Positions 15,561-25,206 are shown, counted from the stretch's first letter. The stretch: DNA of 64,000 nucleotides from Thioalkalivibrio sp. AKL19 (GCF_000420165.1 NZ_ATUK01000010.1:310001-374000); one strand, 5' to 3'. Notes: generated by a model from the sequence alone, not told the origin. A program made the numbers and translations.

Positions 15561-16145
15561 ATGCGACTGAGGCTCGAATCGGCGCGGGAAGAGTCGCTCA
15601 GCAATTACCTGACGGTTGCGGTCATCATTGCCGCCATATTGACCGCACCGCTGACGGTCACCTACTGGTTAGACGTGGAACACTCGCTGATCACGGTCTC
15701 CGATTGGCTGATCTGGGCAGTGTTCGCCGTCGAGTATGCTTTCTACATGGCCATCTCGCATGACCGGTGGAAAACGACCAAAGAGAACTGGCTGTCCGTG
15801 TTGATCATCCTGTTCTCCTTTCCACTGCTGCACGAGATACTCAAGTCCACTCGGCTGATCCGACTTCTACGCCCACTGCCGCTGCTGCGACAAACGGCCC
15901 TGCTTCGGCAGATTGAACTGTTCCGCCTGTCCAGCGTCCGCAACGCCGGTGGCAGTGCCGCGAAGACAGCGGCCAAGGAGCAGCTGGGGAAGGAACACTG
16001 GGCGGTCCGCTTCATCGTTCGCGTCGAGTACTATCGCTCGCGCGTGGTTACGGGCCTGCTGAAACTCCTGCCGGGCATAAAATCCAGCACCATCCGCAAG
16101 CGGCGTCAGGAGGAGCGCTCAAAGCGCGAAGACATGAACGAATAA
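15561..16145 (+). CDS. Voltage-sensor-like membrane protein without a pore
   Basis: The 194-residue protein has three hydrophobic segments (about residues 16-38, 44-65 and 75-95) followed by an S4-like helix with arginines at regular spacing (STRLIRLLRPLPLLRQTALL, about residues 94-113). That is the order of an ion-channel voltage-sensor domain. No S5-pore-S6 segment or selectivity filter follows; the C-terminal 80 residues are basic and soluble. It could be a stand-alone voltage sensor, a proton channel or a regulatory subunit. The ribosome-binding site GGGAGG supports the ATG. The fold call is moderately sure; the function is not. Confidence 0.6.
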   Translation: MRLRLESAREESLSNYLTVAVIIAAILTAPLTVTYWLDVEHSLITVSDWLIWAVFAVEYAFYMAISHDRWKTTKENWLSVLIILFSFPLLHEILKSTRLIRLLRPLPLLRQTALLRQIELFRLSSVRNAGGSAAKTAAKEQLGKEHWAVRFIVRVEYYRSRVVTGLLKLLPGIKSSTIRKRRQEERSKREDMNE

Positions 16146-16347
16146 CCGGCGGAAGGGCATTGGAAGAAGATGGAAGAAGAAGACACCCATGTTGTTCCGA
16201 TGGTCCGAACACGCGCCACAACGGGCCGTTATCGCGCGCCCCGGCAGCGTTAGTGGGTGTCCTGCGGCTCGTCCTGTGGCTCGAGGTGCCACGAATGTGA
16301 TCTAGAATCCAGGGAACCGACAATTCTTGGCCACAGGAGAAAACGCC

Positions 16348-16818
16348 ATGCACAAGTCATCTTCTTTTTCGACTCGGATTGTGAGCGTGGTGGCAGGGCT
16401 CATGGTACTCAGCGTAGGAGCACTGGCCAGTGACACGCGAGCTGCTGAGACAGTGGACGGGGTGACGATCTATTTGGGTGTGGTCCCGGCCGCGGTGGTG
16501 CGCGGTCACCATCCTCCTGATCACCCGGAGGCCGAGATGCACGGCGGGGTCCCGGATAACGGCTATCACGTGATGATCGCCCTGTTCGACGAAAAGACCG
16601 GGGATCGAATCACCGACGCGGAGGTTGAAGCAACGGTCAGCGGCGAAGGGATGGCCGAAGCACGCAAGGATCTCGATGCAATGGTGATTGCCGATGCCGA
16701 AACATACGGCAATTACTTCGACCTGACCGGAAGCGGCCCATACGACATTGACCTCAACATCCGCATGCCGGATGAGGATCGCAAGGTGCGGGCAACCCTG
16801 GGCTGGCAACGCCCCTGA
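16348..16818 (+). CDS. Exported His/Met-containing protein of unknown function
   Basis: The 156-residue precursor has a Sec signal peptide (about residues 1-30, ending near ASDTRA). The mature part has a predicted beta-sandwich look and a short metal-binding-like stretch, RGHHPPDHPEAEMHGG (about residues 53-68). An AGGAG ribosome-binding site 7 bases upstream fixes the ATG at 16348. The arrangement recalls periplasmic FixH/YtkA-like or copper-handling proteins, but I do not recognise a named family. A copper or iron role is a guess from composition. Confidence 0.65.
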   Translation: MHKSSSFSTRIVSVVAGLMVLSVGALASDTRAAETVDGVTIYLGVVPAAVVRGHHPPDHPEAEMHGGVPDNGYHVMIALFDEKTGDRITDAEVEATVSGEGMAEARKDLDAMVIADAETYGNYFDLTGSGPYDIDLNIRMPDEDRKVRATLGWQRP

Positions 16819-17034
16819 CCACCGGGACCGCACGAACAGGACAAAGCGGTGCGCGGAAGGCTAAGCGGCTAACCTACAGCCGGTAACGATCTTGGTTTCG
16901 CGGCTGCAGGGGGCGCATCGCACGAAGCGTGCCCTCTTGATTCCACGGGCTTGACCCGGCCGCGCCTGACCATCGACGACAGGCGTGCGCAGACGGTTTA
17001 CCCTCAGGGTCATCGCTCGGACCAAGGCCTGTCC

Positions 17035-18486
17035 ATGCCGTTTCCCACGCAGAAGACAAAGATCGTGGCCACCATCGGGCCCGCGTCCGATTCGCCCGAA
17101 ACCCTGCGGCGCATGTTGCAAGCCGGACTCAATGTGGCGCGGCTGAACTTCTCGCACGGCGATGCCACCTACCATGCCGACTTGATCGGCCGCCTCCGCG
17201 AGGCCGCGCGCGAAACCGGCACCCGCGTTGCCATCCTCGGCGACCTGCCGGGCCCGAAGATGCGCATCGGCGAACTGGCGGAAGAGCCGGTCGAATTGCA
17301 CGCCGACCAGACCCTCACCCTGACCACCGAGGACTGCATGGGCGACGCCTCGCGGGTCAGTGTGTCGTTCGCGGGCCTGCCGGAGGCGGTGCGGCCCGGC
17401 GACGCCCTGTTCCTGAACGACGGCTTCATCGAACTGGAGGTGGTGGCGATCGAGCACAGCGAAGTGATCTGCCGCGTGCATACCGGCGGCGAACTGCGCT
17501 CGCGCAAGGGCCTGAACCTGCCGGGGATCGATCTCGGCATCCGCGCCTTCACCACGGAAGACCACCAATGGCTGCGGTTTGCAGCGCAACACGGCGTGGA
17601 TGCGGTCAGCCAGAGCTTCGTGGTCGACGGCGATGACCTCCTTGCGGTGCGCAAGGCCGCGGAAGCGCTGGACTACACCCCCTTCATCATCGCCAAGATC
17701 GAGCGCGCCGCCGCGCTGGAGCAGCTCGACGGCATCCTCGAGGCCGCCGACGGCATCATGGTGGCACGTGGCGATCTCGGGGTGGAGATCCCGATCGCGA
17801 GCATCGCCCTCGCCCAGCGGCGCATCACCCGGCGCGCCAACCGGCACAACCGCCCGGTCATCACCGCCACCCAGATGCTGGAGTCCATGGTCACCTCGCG
17901 CCGCCCCACCCGCGCCGAGGCCACCGACGTCGCCAACGCCATCCTCGGCGGCACCGACTGCGTCATGCTGTCCGCCGAGTCGGCGATGGGGCGCTATCCG
18001 GTGGCGGCCGTGGCCATGCTGGCGGCCATCGCCCGATCCATCGAGCCGGAGCGCGAAGGCGGCATCAGCGCCGATGGCCCGGACGACCCCGACGAGGCCG
18101 GTCACGACCGCGCCGTCGACCTGATCGCACGCAGCGTACTGCACACCGCGCAGCGACGCCTGCCACGGGTCACCCTGGCGCCTACGCTCAGTGGCGCCAC
18201 CGCCCGGCGCATCGCCCGCCTGCGCCTGCCCTGCTGGGTCGCCGCCTTCACTCCGAATCCGGCCACGGCCCAGGGTCTGCAGTTTTCCTATGGGGTCCAT
18301 CCGGTGGAGGTCGCCGAGGACCGCGCCGACTGGAACGATTTCGCCCGCCAGTGGCTCACCGAGCACGGCATCGACGACGGCCTCGTCCTCCTCGTCCAGG
18401 GCCCCTCGGGGCCCAACCCGACCGGCAACCACCGCCTGGAACTGCTCGAACTCGGTCCAGGGCCAAGCGCGGTCGGGCGCGGGTAA
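17035..18486 (+). CDS. pyk: Pyruvate kinase
   Basis: The 483-residue enzyme converts phosphoenolpyruvate and ADP to pyruvate and ATP in the cytoplasm. The N-terminal KTKIVATIGPASDS, the active-site stretch ARGDLGVEIP with the preceding IAKIE (catalytic lysine), and the ITATQMLESM block are all present. The B-domain is intact and the C-terminal allosteric domain is of normal length though divergent. ATG 17035 matches family N-termini; the in-frame upstream codons are not conserved. It stands alone. Confidence 0.95.
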   Translation: MPFPTQKTKIVATIGPASDSPETLRRMLQAGLNVARLNFSHGDATYHADLIGRLREAARETGTRVAILGDLPGPKMRIGELAEEPVELHADQTLTLTTEDCMGDASRVSVSFAGLPEAVRPGDALFLNDGFIELEVVAIEHSEVICRVHTGGELRSRKGLNLPGIDLGIRAFTTEDHQWLRFAAQHGVDAVSQSFVVDGDDLLAVRKAAEALDYTPFIIAKIERAAALEQLDGILEAADGIMVARGDLGVEIPIASIALAQRRITRRANRHNRPVITATQMLESMVTSRRPTRAEATDVANAILGGTDCVMLSAESAMGRYPVAAVAMLAAIARSIEPEREGGISADGPDDPDEAGHDRAVDLIARSVLHTAQRRLPRVTLAPTLSGATARRIARLRLPCWVAAFTPNPATAQGLQFSYGVHPVEVAEDRADWNDFARQWLTEHGIDDGLVLLVQGPSGPNPTGNHRLELLELGPGPSAVGRG

Positions 18487-18565
18487 TACCCGGATAGTCG
18501 ACCACGAGGAGAACGACACCCAGCTGCTTCCCGAGCTGCAGGGACAAGGATATCCGGATACCCCG

Positions 18566-19495
18566 TCAGTCCAGGTCCAGGATACGCCGACGGGGCGGTG
18601 GGGCATGCTGCTGTCGCTGCTGATTCGCATACTCGCGCTGCTTCTGGTCAAGATAGGTCTCGCGGTCCAGTTCGCGGAGCTGGCGCGGGTATTCATCGGT
18701 CAGGTCAAACCAGCGCTCGAGACGGGCCTGAAGCTGCTCCTGAGCCGGCCGGTCACGGATATCGAGCCAGGCCTGCAGGGCAAGATAGAAGCGCATGACG
18801 TTGCGTTCGATCATCCCTTCCAGGCCGCCGATGTATTGCGCCTCCCCGTTGTCGTCGCCCACCACGGTGAATCCCACCCGGTCGCGTCCGCCGGTGGCGA
18901 GGTAGACGCGAGCGGCCAGCCGGGCAATCAGCCCAAAGCGCAACGAGTACTCGAGGTTGACGAGGATCCCCGTATCGTGCGGCACGACGTGGACGATGAT
19001 GGCGTAATCCCGCGTCCCGTAAGGGCCGCGATCGGCCTCCAGCTCGATCAGTAGCCAATCGTCGTCCATCTGCGCCGAGCGCCTGACGAGCTCGACAGGT
19101 TCTGCGTACTCGGGCACCTCGTAACGCGCGCGACCCACGTACAGACGCAGCAACGGGTTCTCACCCTCGCGGTAGACACAGCTCTTGATGTTGATATGCA
19201 GGAAGGTGATTTCACACCACACCGAAAGCGCTTCCAGCTCACTGGATACCAGCTCGAAAGAATACGGAAGCCGGGCGTACACCGCCCCCTCGACGACGCC
19301 ACCCCGAACGGTAGAGGTGACCGCAATCGGCTCGCCCAGCGGCGATTCGGCAATGGCAGCCAGCCACTCTTCGGCACCATCCGCAAGGGCCGGCAGAGGA
19401 TGTCCGGCCAGCAGGGCCAACGCGAGAAGCGCGCCGAGAGGCAGCCGGCGACACCCGGACTGCGGCGCAAACGGGACGAGCGGCAGTCGAGGCAT
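18566..19495 (-). CDS. Hypothetical exported protein, 309 aa
   Basis: The protein has a long N-region and a hydrophobic signal segment (LPLGALLALALLAGHPLPALA, about residues 18-38, given in part here as motif only). The mature part, about 270 residues, carries repeated Arg/Gln-rich helices near the end (ERWFDLTDEYPRQLRELDRE) and a basic C-terminus. Residues 60-230 look like a mixed alpha/beta domain, but I cannot name it. It is convergent with pyruvate kinase. The 306 bases upstream, to the rhodanese gene, hold no feature I can recognise. Confidence 0.65.
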   Translation of the reverse strand: MPRLPLVPFAPQSGCRRLPLGALLALALLAGHPLPALADGAEEWLAAIAESPLGEPIAVTSTVRGGVVEGAVYARLPYSFELVSSELEALSVWCEITFLHINIKSCVYREGENPLLRLYVGRARYEVPEYAEPVELVRRSAQMDDDWLLIELEADRGPYGTRDYAIIVHVVPHDTGILVNLEYSLRFGLIARLAARVYLATGGRDRVGFTVVGDDNGEAQYIGGLEGMIERNVMRFYLALQAWLDIRDRPAQEQLQARLERWFDLTDEYPRQLRELDRETYLDQKQREYANQQRQQHAPPPRRRILDLD

Positions 19496-19801
19496 GGCAA
19501 CGTCCCTCCGTAGAATCGCTCGAGCGGCACCCTTTGACCGTCATACCGGGGGCCGGCCCGAGCAAGAATCCGGAACGGTCGCGGGTGCCGAGAAAGTGCC
19601 CCCGTTCACCTCCTAGATAGCCCATCACGGCAAGAAAAGTGGCGCTCGGACACAAGGGAGGCGCCGGGCAAGTCGCACGTTCACGCCCGATTCGATCTTG
19701 TGTGGTGACAAGGCTCTACAAGTGATGTGCAGCCGGACTCCCCGGGCGCGCCACAATGCGGTGGGCAGCCCCGGATCCAGAAGGCAGCACGGACGTGCCA
19801 A

Positions 19802-20212
19802 TCACTCGCTGGCCCAGCCGCGGAATCCTTCGCGGACAGAAAGACAGCGGGCATACCCGAGGTCGCGCAAGAGCTCGGCGGCGCGCAGACTGCGGCGACC
19901 GCTGTTGCACAGGCACAGCAGGATCTGGTCCTGGGTGACATGGTAGCTGTTGATCAGGGAGATGAAGTGCTGGAAATCCCGATCGTCCGGCTCGTCGGCG
20001 TCCAGCAGTTCCTGCTCTTCTTCCGACAGGCTCCGGCCCAGCAACTGCTTCAGGCGAAACAGGGGCACGGGGACGGCGCCTTCCACCTGCCCTTCCAGCT
20101 CCAGCTCGAAGGGCTGCCGGATATCCAGCAGCACGGCCAGGCCGATGTCCACCAGTTCCCGCGCCGAGTGCACGCTGATCTCCAGCTGCGGGGTATTCGA
20201 ATCATCTGCCAT
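19802..20212 (-). CDS. Rhodanese-domain protein
   Basis: The 136-residue cytoplasmic protein is a single rhodanese domain, a sulfur-transfer fold. The active-site loop CNSGRRS (about residue 105) has the catalytic cysteine and two arginines. An insert of about 35 residues between LLDIRQPFE and the loop carries an acidic run (SLSEEEQELLDADEPDD). ATG 20212 has an AAAGGAG site 6 bases upstream. Likely roles are persulfide or thiosulfate sulfur transfer, in line with the other sulfur genes here. It is divergent from the alternative oxidase gene. Confidence 0.85.
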   Translation of the reverse strand: MADDSNTPQLEISVHSARELVDIGLAVLLDIRQPFELELEGQVEGAVPVPLFRLKQLLGRSLSEEEQELLDADEPDDRDFQHFISLINSYHVTQDQILLCLCNSGRRSLRAAELLRDLGYARCLSVREGFRGWASE

Positions 20213-20388
20213 GAGCTCTCCTTTGCGTTCAGCGTCTCCCTGTGGCAACCATCCCGGCTCCGGGTTCCTTCCCGGTCGCCCTCGGAGGATCTACGCGGTG
20301 TGAACGGGAGCATCCCGCCGCAGTTCGGAAATAACGGGGCCGTTCGTGCTCTGTGAAGGTCGCCCGCGACATATCGTAACCCGCCCTC

Positions 20389-20394
20389 TATGCT
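20389..20394 (+). promoter_or_regulatory. Possible -10 box for the alternative oxidase gene
   Basis: TATGCT lies 45 bases upstream of the aox start. No convincing -35 box or regulator site was found around it. Confidence 0.25.
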
Positions 20395-20439
20395 CCCTGG
20401 ATAGCTGCCGCCCGAATCGGCACATACAAGCGGGAAACC

Positions 20440-21069
20440 ATGACGAACGACCGGGACACCGACCTGACCCGTCACCACGAGCCACGCGATTTCTCCGACC
20501 GCGTCGCGCGCGGCTTTACCTCGCTGATGCGATTGTTCGCCGACACGTTCTTTGCCCGGCGCTACGGGCACCGCGCCGTGGTCCTGGAGACCGTTGCGGG
20601 CGTCCCCGGCATGGTGGGCGCGACCCTGCAGCATCTGCGCTCGCTGCGCCGCATGGAGGATGACCACGGCTGGATACGCACGCTGATGGACGAGGCCGAG
20701 AACGAGCGCATGCACCTGCTCACCTTTATCGAGATCACCTCGCCCAACTGGCTGGAGCGCTTCCTGATCATCCTGGCGCAGGGCTTCTTCTACACGCTGT
20801 TCTTTCTGATCTACATCGTCTCGGCGCGCACGGCGCACCGGATCGTGGGCTACTTTGAAGAGGAAGCGGTCGTCAGCTACACCGAGTACCTGGAGGAAGT
20901 GGAGTCCGGCGCGCTCGACAACGTCGCCGCGCCGGAACGCGCGATCCAGTACTGGAGACTTCCGGAAGATGCCCGTCTGTCCGACGTCATCCGCGCGGTA
21001 CGCGCCGACGAGGCCGGCCACCGCGACGTCAACCACGGTTTCGCCGACTTGCTCGGCAAGAAGGACTAA
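20440..21069 (+). CDS. aox: Alternative oxidase (cyanide-insensitive ubiquinol oxidase)
   Basis: The 209-residue protein is a di-iron alternative oxidase that passes electrons from ubiquinol to oxygen without pumping protons. The iron ligands are visible as the first Glu in RAVVLETVAGVPGM, ENERMHLLTF, FEEEAVVSYT and RADEAGHRDVNH. Two hydrophobic helices, including LERFLIILAQGFFYTLFFLI, form the membrane-facing surface. Length fits bacterial members. Likely uses are redox balance or protection when cytochrome oxidases are poisoned by sulfide, nitric oxide or cyanide; that is inference. It is divergent from a rhodanese gene. Confidence 0.93.
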   Translation: MTNDRDTDLTRHHEPRDFSDRVARGFTSLMRLFADTFFARRYGHRAVVLETVAGVPGMVGATLQHLRSLRRMEDDHGWIRTLMDEAENERMHLLTFIEITSPNWLERFLIILAQGFFYTLFFLIYIVSARTAHRIVGYFEEEAVVSYTEYLEEVESGALDNVAAPERAIQYWRLPEDARLSDVIRAVRADEAGHRDVNHGFADLLGKKD

Positions 21070-21148
21070 CCGGGGCGCTCACTCGCGGCCTGAAGGGGCC
21101 GGTTTTCGGGCAGTATCGTCGGCCTGTACGAACGAAACGGAGGCGAAC

Positions 21149-21766
21149 GTGAGCGACGAACGGACCGGGGGCAGCGAAGGGGTGCTTCCCCTGCAGCGGC
21201 TTGCAGGGTGGGGACTGCGTGGCTTCGCTATCCTGACGGGCCTGGCTGGCTTGCTGGCATCGGGGGCTTTCTGGACCCTGGCGCAGGAGACATGGCAACT
21301 TCCGTGGCCGACCATTTCCCTGGTGGTTCTCCAGATCCTCTTTGCCATTGCGATACTAGCCTGGGCAGGGCTCCTGTGGCGGAGGGCACAGGTTTTGGGG
21401 GCACTGGAAACACGAGACTACCCCGCCATCACCTGCGTCGTGGTCTGTATCCGGCTGATGGGCGAACTGCTGGCCATTGGCTTCGTGCTGTTCTCGCTGG
21501 CGTTTGCGGTCCTCTCCCTGACGACCGTCGAGCCCCTGGCGAGTAACGCGGTGGTCGCTCTCGGCCTGAACGCCGACCGGATCGAACCGGCGGGCTGGAT
21601 GCTGGCCGTGCTGCTCGCCGCCCTTTGGCCCCTTGCCGGGCTGTTCGCGGCCGGCATGGCCCTGTTCGGGACCTACCTGTTCGCGGACGCGATGACAGCG
21701 ATGCTCGAGTACGTGCGCGATGTTCGGCGCATTCGCGAAACCCTCGCCTCCAGCAGCGCGAAGTAG
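21149..21766 (+). CDS. Membrane protein of unknown function, four predicted helices
   Basis: The 205-residue inner-membrane protein has four hydrophobic segments (about residues 20-42, 50-70, 100-125, 150-180). The GTG start has GGAGG ten bases upstream. No family is recognised. It lies 80 bases downstream of aox on the same strand and could be co-transcribed. The cytoplasmic ends are short and charged. Confidence 0.7.
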   Translation: MSDERTGGSEGVLPLQRLAGWGLRGFAILTGLAGLLASGAFWTLAQETWQLPWPTISLVVLQILFAIAILAWAGLLWRRAQVLGALETRDYPAITCVVVCIRLMGELLAIGFVLFSLAFAVLSLTTVEPLASNAVVALGLNADRIEPAGWMLAVLLAALWPLAGLFAAGMALFGTYLFADAMTAMLEYVRDVRRIRETLASSSAK

Positions 21767-21929
21767 CGCGACCCGACCCGCGCGCGAGCCCGACGTACTG
21801 GAAAACAGTCACCCCGAACGGCCTCGGCACGGTTGAGGTATCTCAAGGTTTTCCTTGGCAGGCCGTTTAAAGTGCCACTGGCCTGATGCGTCAGGCTCGC
21901 CCATTCCAGGCAATACAAAGGACCCGCCC

Positions 21930-23564
21930 ATGAACCTCCGCTCGCTTTCCGTTCGATCCAAGCTGGTCATCACCATCGTGGTGCCCGTGGCCGCACTACT
22001 GCTGCTCGCGGCGCTGGCCGCCCGCGGCACGGCCAACATCGAGGACGGCGTGCAAAACATCTATCACGACCGGGTCGTGCCCCTGCAGCAGCTGAAGACC
22101 ATCGCCGACAACTACGCGGTGCTGGTCATCGATGCGGTGAACAAGGCCGATGCCGGGCGGATGACGGCCGAAGAGGCGCTGGCCAACGTGCGCGAGGCGC
22201 GCACGGAGATCGCCGACATCTGGGAGGCCTACCTGGCCACCACGCTCACGCCCCGCGAGCAGGAACTCGCCGATGGCGCCCGCGCCTTGTTCCGTGCCGC
22301 CAACGCCGATCTGGACCGCCTGGAGGAAGCCCTTGAGGGGATGTCCGGCAATGTTCAGGGCGAGCTCGACGCCTTCAATGGTCCGCTGTACGACAGCATC
22401 GACCCGATCAGCGACCAGATTACCGAGCTGGTCGACCTGCAGATCGACGTAGCCGGGGCCGAGGCCGAACGCGTTTCGGAGTTCTATACGCAGGTGCTGG
22501 TGCGCACCGGCGGGCTGATGCTGCTGGTGCTGATCGCCGTGGTGATCACCGGCGTTTGGACGTACCGCTCGGTGGCACTCCCGATCGCCCACATGCGCGA
22601 AACCCTGGGCCAGATCGCCGAGCACCATGACCTGTCGCGCCGGGTGGATGTCAGCGCCGACGACGAGATCGGCGCCACCGCGAATGCGCTGAACAGCATG
22701 CTCGACCAGTTCCAGGACTCGATCCGCGAGCTGCGCACCCTGACCGACCAGATGGCCTCGGCCGCCGAGGAGCTGTCCGCCGTGAGCGCACAGACCGACG
22801 GCAACATCGACCAGCAACGCTCGCAGACCGAACAGGTCTCCACGGCGATGAACGAGATGGCGGCGACGGTGCAGGAAGTCGCCCGCAACGCCTCCGATGC
22901 CGCGTCCTCCAGCCAGGAAGCCGACCAGGAGTCGCGGGCGGGCGGCGAGGTGGTGCGCACGGTGGTCAGCGATATCGGGCGCCTGTCGGGCGAGGTCGCC
23001 ACCATCGAGGAGACCGTGCGCAATCTGGACGAGAAAGGTCAGCAGATCGGCACGGTCCTGGATGTGATCCGTGGCATCGCCGAACAGACCAACCTGCTGG
23101 CCCTGAATGCGGCGATCGAGGCCGCCCGCGCCGGCGAACAGGGACGCGGCTTCGCCGTGGTCGCCGACGAGGTGCGGACCCTCGCCTCGCGCACGCAGGA
23201 CTCCACCGCCGACATCCAGGCGATGATCGAGGCGCTGCAGGCCGGCACCCGCAACGCCGTGTCCGCCATGGGCCGCGGACGCGAGATGGCCGAGGCCACC
23301 AGCAACGACGCCGAACGCGCCGGCCAGGCGCTGGAATCCATCGTCCAGGCCGTCGGCCGGATCAGCGACATGACCACGCAGATCGCCAGCGCGGCGGAAG
23401 AACAGAACGCGGTGGCCGAGGAGATCAACCGCAACATCTACGCCATCAACGACATTACCGGCGATACCGCCAATGGTTCCCGCCAGACAGCAACCGCCAG
23501 CCAGGAGGTCGCGGACATCGCCTCGCGTGTACGCGACCTGGCCTCCACCTACCGCATCGCCTGA
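21930..23564 (+). CDS. Methyl-accepting chemotaxis protein
   Basis: The 544-residue chemoreceptor has a first membrane helix at about residues 11-30 and a periplasmic four-helix-bundle sensor (about 35-190). A second helix follows at about 191-215, then a HAMP domain and a long MA signalling domain with the hairpin tip [20 protein letters not shown]. It should control the CheA kinase and hence the flagellar motor. There is no C-terminal CheR-docking pentapeptide; the protein ends in TYRIA. The ligand cannot be deduced. No che genes are nearby. Confidence 0.93.
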   Translation: MNLRSLSVRSKLVITIVVPVAALLLLAALAARGTANIEDGVQNIYHDRVVPLQQLKTIADNYAVLVIDAVNKADAGRMTAEEALANVREARTEIADIWEAYLATTLTPREQELADGARALFRAANADLDRLEEALEGMSGNVQGELDAFNGPLYDSIDPISDQITELVDLQIDVAGAEAERVSEFYTQVLVRTGGLMLLVLIAVVITGVWTYRSVALPIAHMRETLGQIAEHHDLSRRVDVSADDEIGATANALNSMLDQFQDSIRELRTLTDQMASAAEELSAVSAQTDGNIDQQRSQTEQVSTAMNEMAATVQEVARNASDAASSSQEADQESRAGGEVVRTVVSDIGRLSGEVATIEETVRNLDEKGQQIGTVLDVIRGIAEQTNLLALNAAIEAARAGEQGRGFAVVADEVRTLASRTQDSTADIQAMIEALQAGTRNAVSAMGRGREMAEATSNDAERAGQALESIVQAVGRISDMTTQIASAAEEQNAVAEEINRNIYAINDITGDTANGSRQTATASQEVADIASRVRDLASTYRIA

Positions 23565-23724
23565 CCTTGATGCTCGGGGCGGTGGCGGCGCCGGGGCCGG
23601 CGGGTTTCATGCGGACGACGCCGATTCGACCGGAACAATGGCTGCGGGGTGTTGACCGCAAGCGCTTGCGCGCAGGATGGGTGCGCACACGTGCATGTCT
23701 CCGCGTGGCCCCGAGGGCGTTCGC

Positions 23725-23997
23725 ATGAGGCTGTGGTCAAAGTGGAAGAAAGGGGGATCCTTGCTGGCCGATGTCCTGCAGCGCCAGGGGATCGATCCGA
23801 AGGCGGCCGCGGCACGGGAAAGCTTCAAGCAGATCCTGGATGACGCCGAGGCCGCGGCGGATGCGCGCCTGGAGCGCGAGCAAGAGGACACCGGGGCCCT
23901 GTCGCGGGAGGAACACAACACCCGCTGGGAGGTGCTGTTCTTCGAAGAGATCCGTGCCCGGGCCAGGGCCCACGCCGCGAAGGGCAAAGACCGCTGA
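23725..23997 (+). CDS. Hypothetical small charged protein
   Basis: The 90-residue protein is rich in Ala, Glu and Arg and is probably mostly helical (DDAEAAADARLEREQEDTGA), with a conserved-looking block TRWEVLFFEEIRARA. The ATG is preceded by GAGGGCG. No domain is recognised. It stands alone between the chemoreceptor and a convergent methyltransferase. Confidence 0.5.
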   Translation: MRLWSKWKKGGSLLADVLQRQGIDPKAAAARESFKQILDDAEAAADARLEREQEDTGALSREEHNTRWEVLFFEEIRARARAHAAKGKDR

Positions 23998-24027
23998 GCG
24001 ACAAGCGGCGGCGGGCCGGCCGGTGAC

Positions 24028-24645
24028 TCACGCGCTCTTGCGGAATACGCACCAGTTGAACGGCTGCTCGGTCCCGCCCGGGGTCACGTGTACCTCCCGC
24101 TGCGACTGCACCAGTACACATTCCGGACCGAACGCGTCCTGCAGGGTATCCGGAGAGTGACGCTGGACCGGCAGGCCGGAACACGTTTCCGGGCCGTCGG
24201 GCGCGAAGGTCCCGATCACCACGTGTCCGCCCGGACGCAGTGCCCGCCGCATCTGCCTCGCATAGCGGGCACGTTGATCCGGATCGGTCAGGAAGTGGAA
24301 CACCGCACGGTCATGCCAGACATCGAACGACGCTTCGGGGAACGCATATCCCAGTACGTCTGCTTCCTGCCACACCACCTCTGACGCGCGCGTCCCGATC
24401 CGTTCCCGTGCCTTCGCGAGCGCCGCCCCGGACAGATCGACCACCGTCAGGTTGCCGTAGCCCGCCGTCAGCAACTCGTCCGCCAGGACAGAGGCGCCGC
24501 CGCCGATATCCACAATCGCGGCATCCCGATCCGGGGCAACGGCCTCGATCAGCGCCCGCGACGTTCGCGCCTGGGCCTGATACCAGCCTACCGCATCGGT
24601 GGCACGGGTCTGGTAGACGTGTTCCCAGTGCTGCCTTGTACTCAT
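24028..24645 (-). CDS. Class I SAM-dependent methyltransferase
   Basis: The 205-residue protein has the SAM-binding motif I IVDIGGGASVLADELL (about residue 45), an acidic motif II (LTVVDLS) and motif IV region FDVWHDRAVFHFL. It begins HWEHVYQTRATDAVGWYQ, a start seen in small-molecule methyltransferases of the thiopurine or tellurite-resistance type. The substrate is unknown. It is divergent from the DUF3817 gene. Confidence 0.82.
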   Translation of the reverse strand: MSTRQHWEHVYQTRATDAVGWYQAQARTSRALIEAVAPDRDAAIVDIGGGASVLADELLTAGYGNLTVVDLSGAALAKARERIGTRASEVVWQEADVLGYAFPEASFDVWHDRAVFHFLTDPDQRARYARQMRRALRPGGHVVIGTFAPDGPETCSGLPVQRHSPDTLQDAFGPECVLVQSQREVHVTPGGTEQPFNWCVFRKSA

Positions 24646-24754
24646 GCGGGTTCCTGGTGACCGAAGCGAGGCTTCTCGTGCCGAAAGGTTACCAGAGGCG
24701 TTCGGACGGCCTGTGCTACCCTCCGCGCCGATCCCCATGCCACCGGTCCCGACC

Positions 24755-25057
24755 ATGCAATTCTTCCGTCTGCTCAGCGTCATCGAGGGCATTTCGCTCC
24801 TCGTCCTGCTCTTTGTCGCGATGCCCCTGCGCAGCTACGCGGACATGCCGCTGGCCGTGACCTACGCGGGCTGGGTGCACGGCGTCCTGTTTATCGTCTA
24901 TGGCGCGACCTCGTTGTTCGCCAGCCATCTGAGCGGCTGGCCGGTATGGAAGTGGCTGCTGGTCTTGTTCCTCGGCGTTGTCCCCTTCGGCTTTCTCTAC
25001 GTCGACCACCTGATCCGGCGCGAAATCTCCAACGCAAGCGCGGCCAGGACAGCCTGA
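24755..25057 (+). CDS. DUF3817 family membrane protein
   Basis: The 100-residue protein has three hydrophobic helices with the family signatures IEGISLLVLLFVAMPL, WVHGVLFIVY and a C-terminal GVVPFGFLYVDHLIRRE. DUF3817 proteins are small inner-membrane proteins of unknown function. ATG 24755 gives the usual length. Confidence 0.82.
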   Translation: MQFFRLLSVIEGISLLVLLFVAMPLRSYADMPLAVTYAGWVHGVLFIVYGATSLFASHLSGWPVWKWLLVLFLGVVPFGFLYVDHLIRREISNASAARTA

Positions 25058-25104
25058 CGCCCAATCATCACGGGCCACGACCCAACCGCCTTCTGCCCCC
25101 GCTC

Positions 25105-25206
25105 GTCATCCCGGCGGGATCGAAGCGCAGAGCCGGGATCTCCTACGTCAGCGACTCCCCCAGCGCCGGAGATCCCGGGTCGCCGCTGCGCGGCGTCCGG
25201 GATGAT
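25105..25206. repeat. Dispersed palindromic repeat (GTCATCCCGG type)
   Basis: The left arm starts GTCATCCCGGCGGGATC and runs to GCCGGGATCTCC; the right arm is its imperfect inverse, GGAGATCCCGGGTCGC running to GTCCGGGATGA. The two are separated by about 25 bases. This is an intergenic repeat of a kind common in proteobacteria; it probably folds into a long hairpin. Confidence 0.65.

Noticed and set aside
16170-16265. GGGTGTCC / ACACCC motifs as a mobile element
   Set aside because: The arms (GACACCCAT and GTGGGTGTCC) are too short and imperfect to define an element, although similar motifs occur at about 1690, 12010 and 12100.
16861-18696. 611-codon minus-strand open frame over pyk
   Set aside because: It is antisense to a well-conserved pyruvate kinase and is of low complexity.
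19080-19110. AEPVELV in the exported protein as another insertion of the hsdR repeat
   Set aside because: Only about 10 bases resemble the repeat and the flanking repeat bases do not; likely coincidence.
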